Below are positions 5,478-5,664 of a stretch of 5,664 nucleotides of DNA, piece after piece. The notes beneath the pieces are model-generated. The model was not told where the DNA came from, did no database searches, and saw only the letters and a list, made by a program, of their open reading frames with translations. Within the stretch, counting starts at the first letter, position 1. Every line of letters begins with the position of its first letter. Source of the stretch: Verrucomicrobiota bacterium (GTDB lineage: Bacteria; Verrucomicrobiota; Verrucomicrobiia; Chthoniobacterales; UBA10450); NCBI GenBank assembly GCA_003217965.1, contig QHNB01000166.1:1-5664 (forward strand), in the 5' to 3' direction. A program made the translations under genes and the position numbers.

Positions 5478-5664
5478 ATGCAGGGCGTTTTCTTTATCGT
5501 AGGCCCTACCGCCGTCGGTAAATCGGCGATGGCCGCAGAAGTGGCTGAGCAGCTCGACGCCGAGATCGTTAACGCGGACGCATTTCAGATTTATCGCGGC
5601 CTGGACGTTCTGACCGGTAAACCTGAAGCAAGGACGCAACAGCGTGCGCCACATCATTTACTCG
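5478..5664 (+). CDS. miaA: tRNA dimethylallyltransferase, N-terminal fragment
   Basis: The first 62 codons of MiaA, which adds a dimethylallyl group to N6 of A37 in tRNAs that read codons starting with U. FFIVGPTAVGKS at 5-16 is the family's P-loop (GPTAVGKS 9-16). EIVNADAFQIYRGLDVLTGKP at 29-49 is the DSxQ region. Asp34 is the expected catalytic aspartate, Gln37 and Tyr39 are conserved, and Ala35 replaces the serine seen in many relatives. APHHLL at the edge begins the conserved PHH(L/M) block. ATG 5478 gives the usual short N-terminus, and no other in-frame start lies between it and the upstream stop at 5445-5447. No Shine-Dalgarno site is present; the start directly follows the terminator T-run, so the message may be leaderless. 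The rest of the gene lies beyond the window. Confidence 0.93.
   Translation, partial: MQGVFFIVGPTAVGKSAMAAEVAEQLDAEIVNADAFQIYRGLDVLTGKPEARTQQRAPHHLL

Noticed and set aside
1..5664. Undescribed defence, mobile or secretion system
   Set aside because: The genes are housekeeping or surface-glycan functions; there are no integrase, transposase, toxin-antitoxin, reverse transcriptase or array signals.

Overview
The window looks like a piece of a Gram-negative-type chromosome, most likely from a soil Verrucomicrobiota (Chthoniobacterales-like) bacterium. That placement is an inference from family resemblance: a short RRM protein with a basic N-terminus, the Asn-Ala-Asp-Ala variant of MiaA, a UPF0173 hydrolase, and a UDP-glucuronate-epimerase-like enzyme beside a sulfotransferase. 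GC content is moderate to high. No rRNA, tRNA, CRISPR array, insertion sequence or phage gene was seen.

Layout. Minus strand, read right to left: a UPF0173 metal-dependent hydrolase (1546 to 794), then a kinase-fold phosphotransferase (719, running off the left edge). The kinase is open to the window edge. Plus strand, divergent from the hydrolase: a compact AlkA-type DNA-3-methyladenine glycosylase (1644-2276). Behind it on the minus strand lies a decayed, truncated M23-family peptidase (about 2672 to 2289), with an in-frame stop and no second metal motif. Next on the plus strand comes a coupled pair with a 4-base overlap: an extended-SDR sugar-nucleotide epimerase (2628-3578) and a PAPS-dependent sulfotransferase (3575-4594). 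After a 314-base non-coding stretch with a possible promoter and two hairpins comes an RRM RNA-binding protein (4909-5421). It is closed by a strong intrinsic terminator (5433-5477). The start of miaA (tRNA dimethylallyltransferase) begins at the base after the terminator's T-run and leaves the window.

How they fit together. The epimerase and sulfotransferase probably act on the same product, with an epimerised nucleotide sugar supplying a surface glycan or lipid that is then sulfated. The kinase could also be a surface-glycan enzyme, but nothing in the sequence ties it to them. The glycosylase repairs alkylated DNA. The RRM protein and MiaA both act on RNA but appear to be separate transcription units. 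I see no clear sign of a new defence or mobile system. The most notable points are the hidden peptidase pseudogene, the structured leader of the RRM gene, and the terminator that abuts the miaA start codon.
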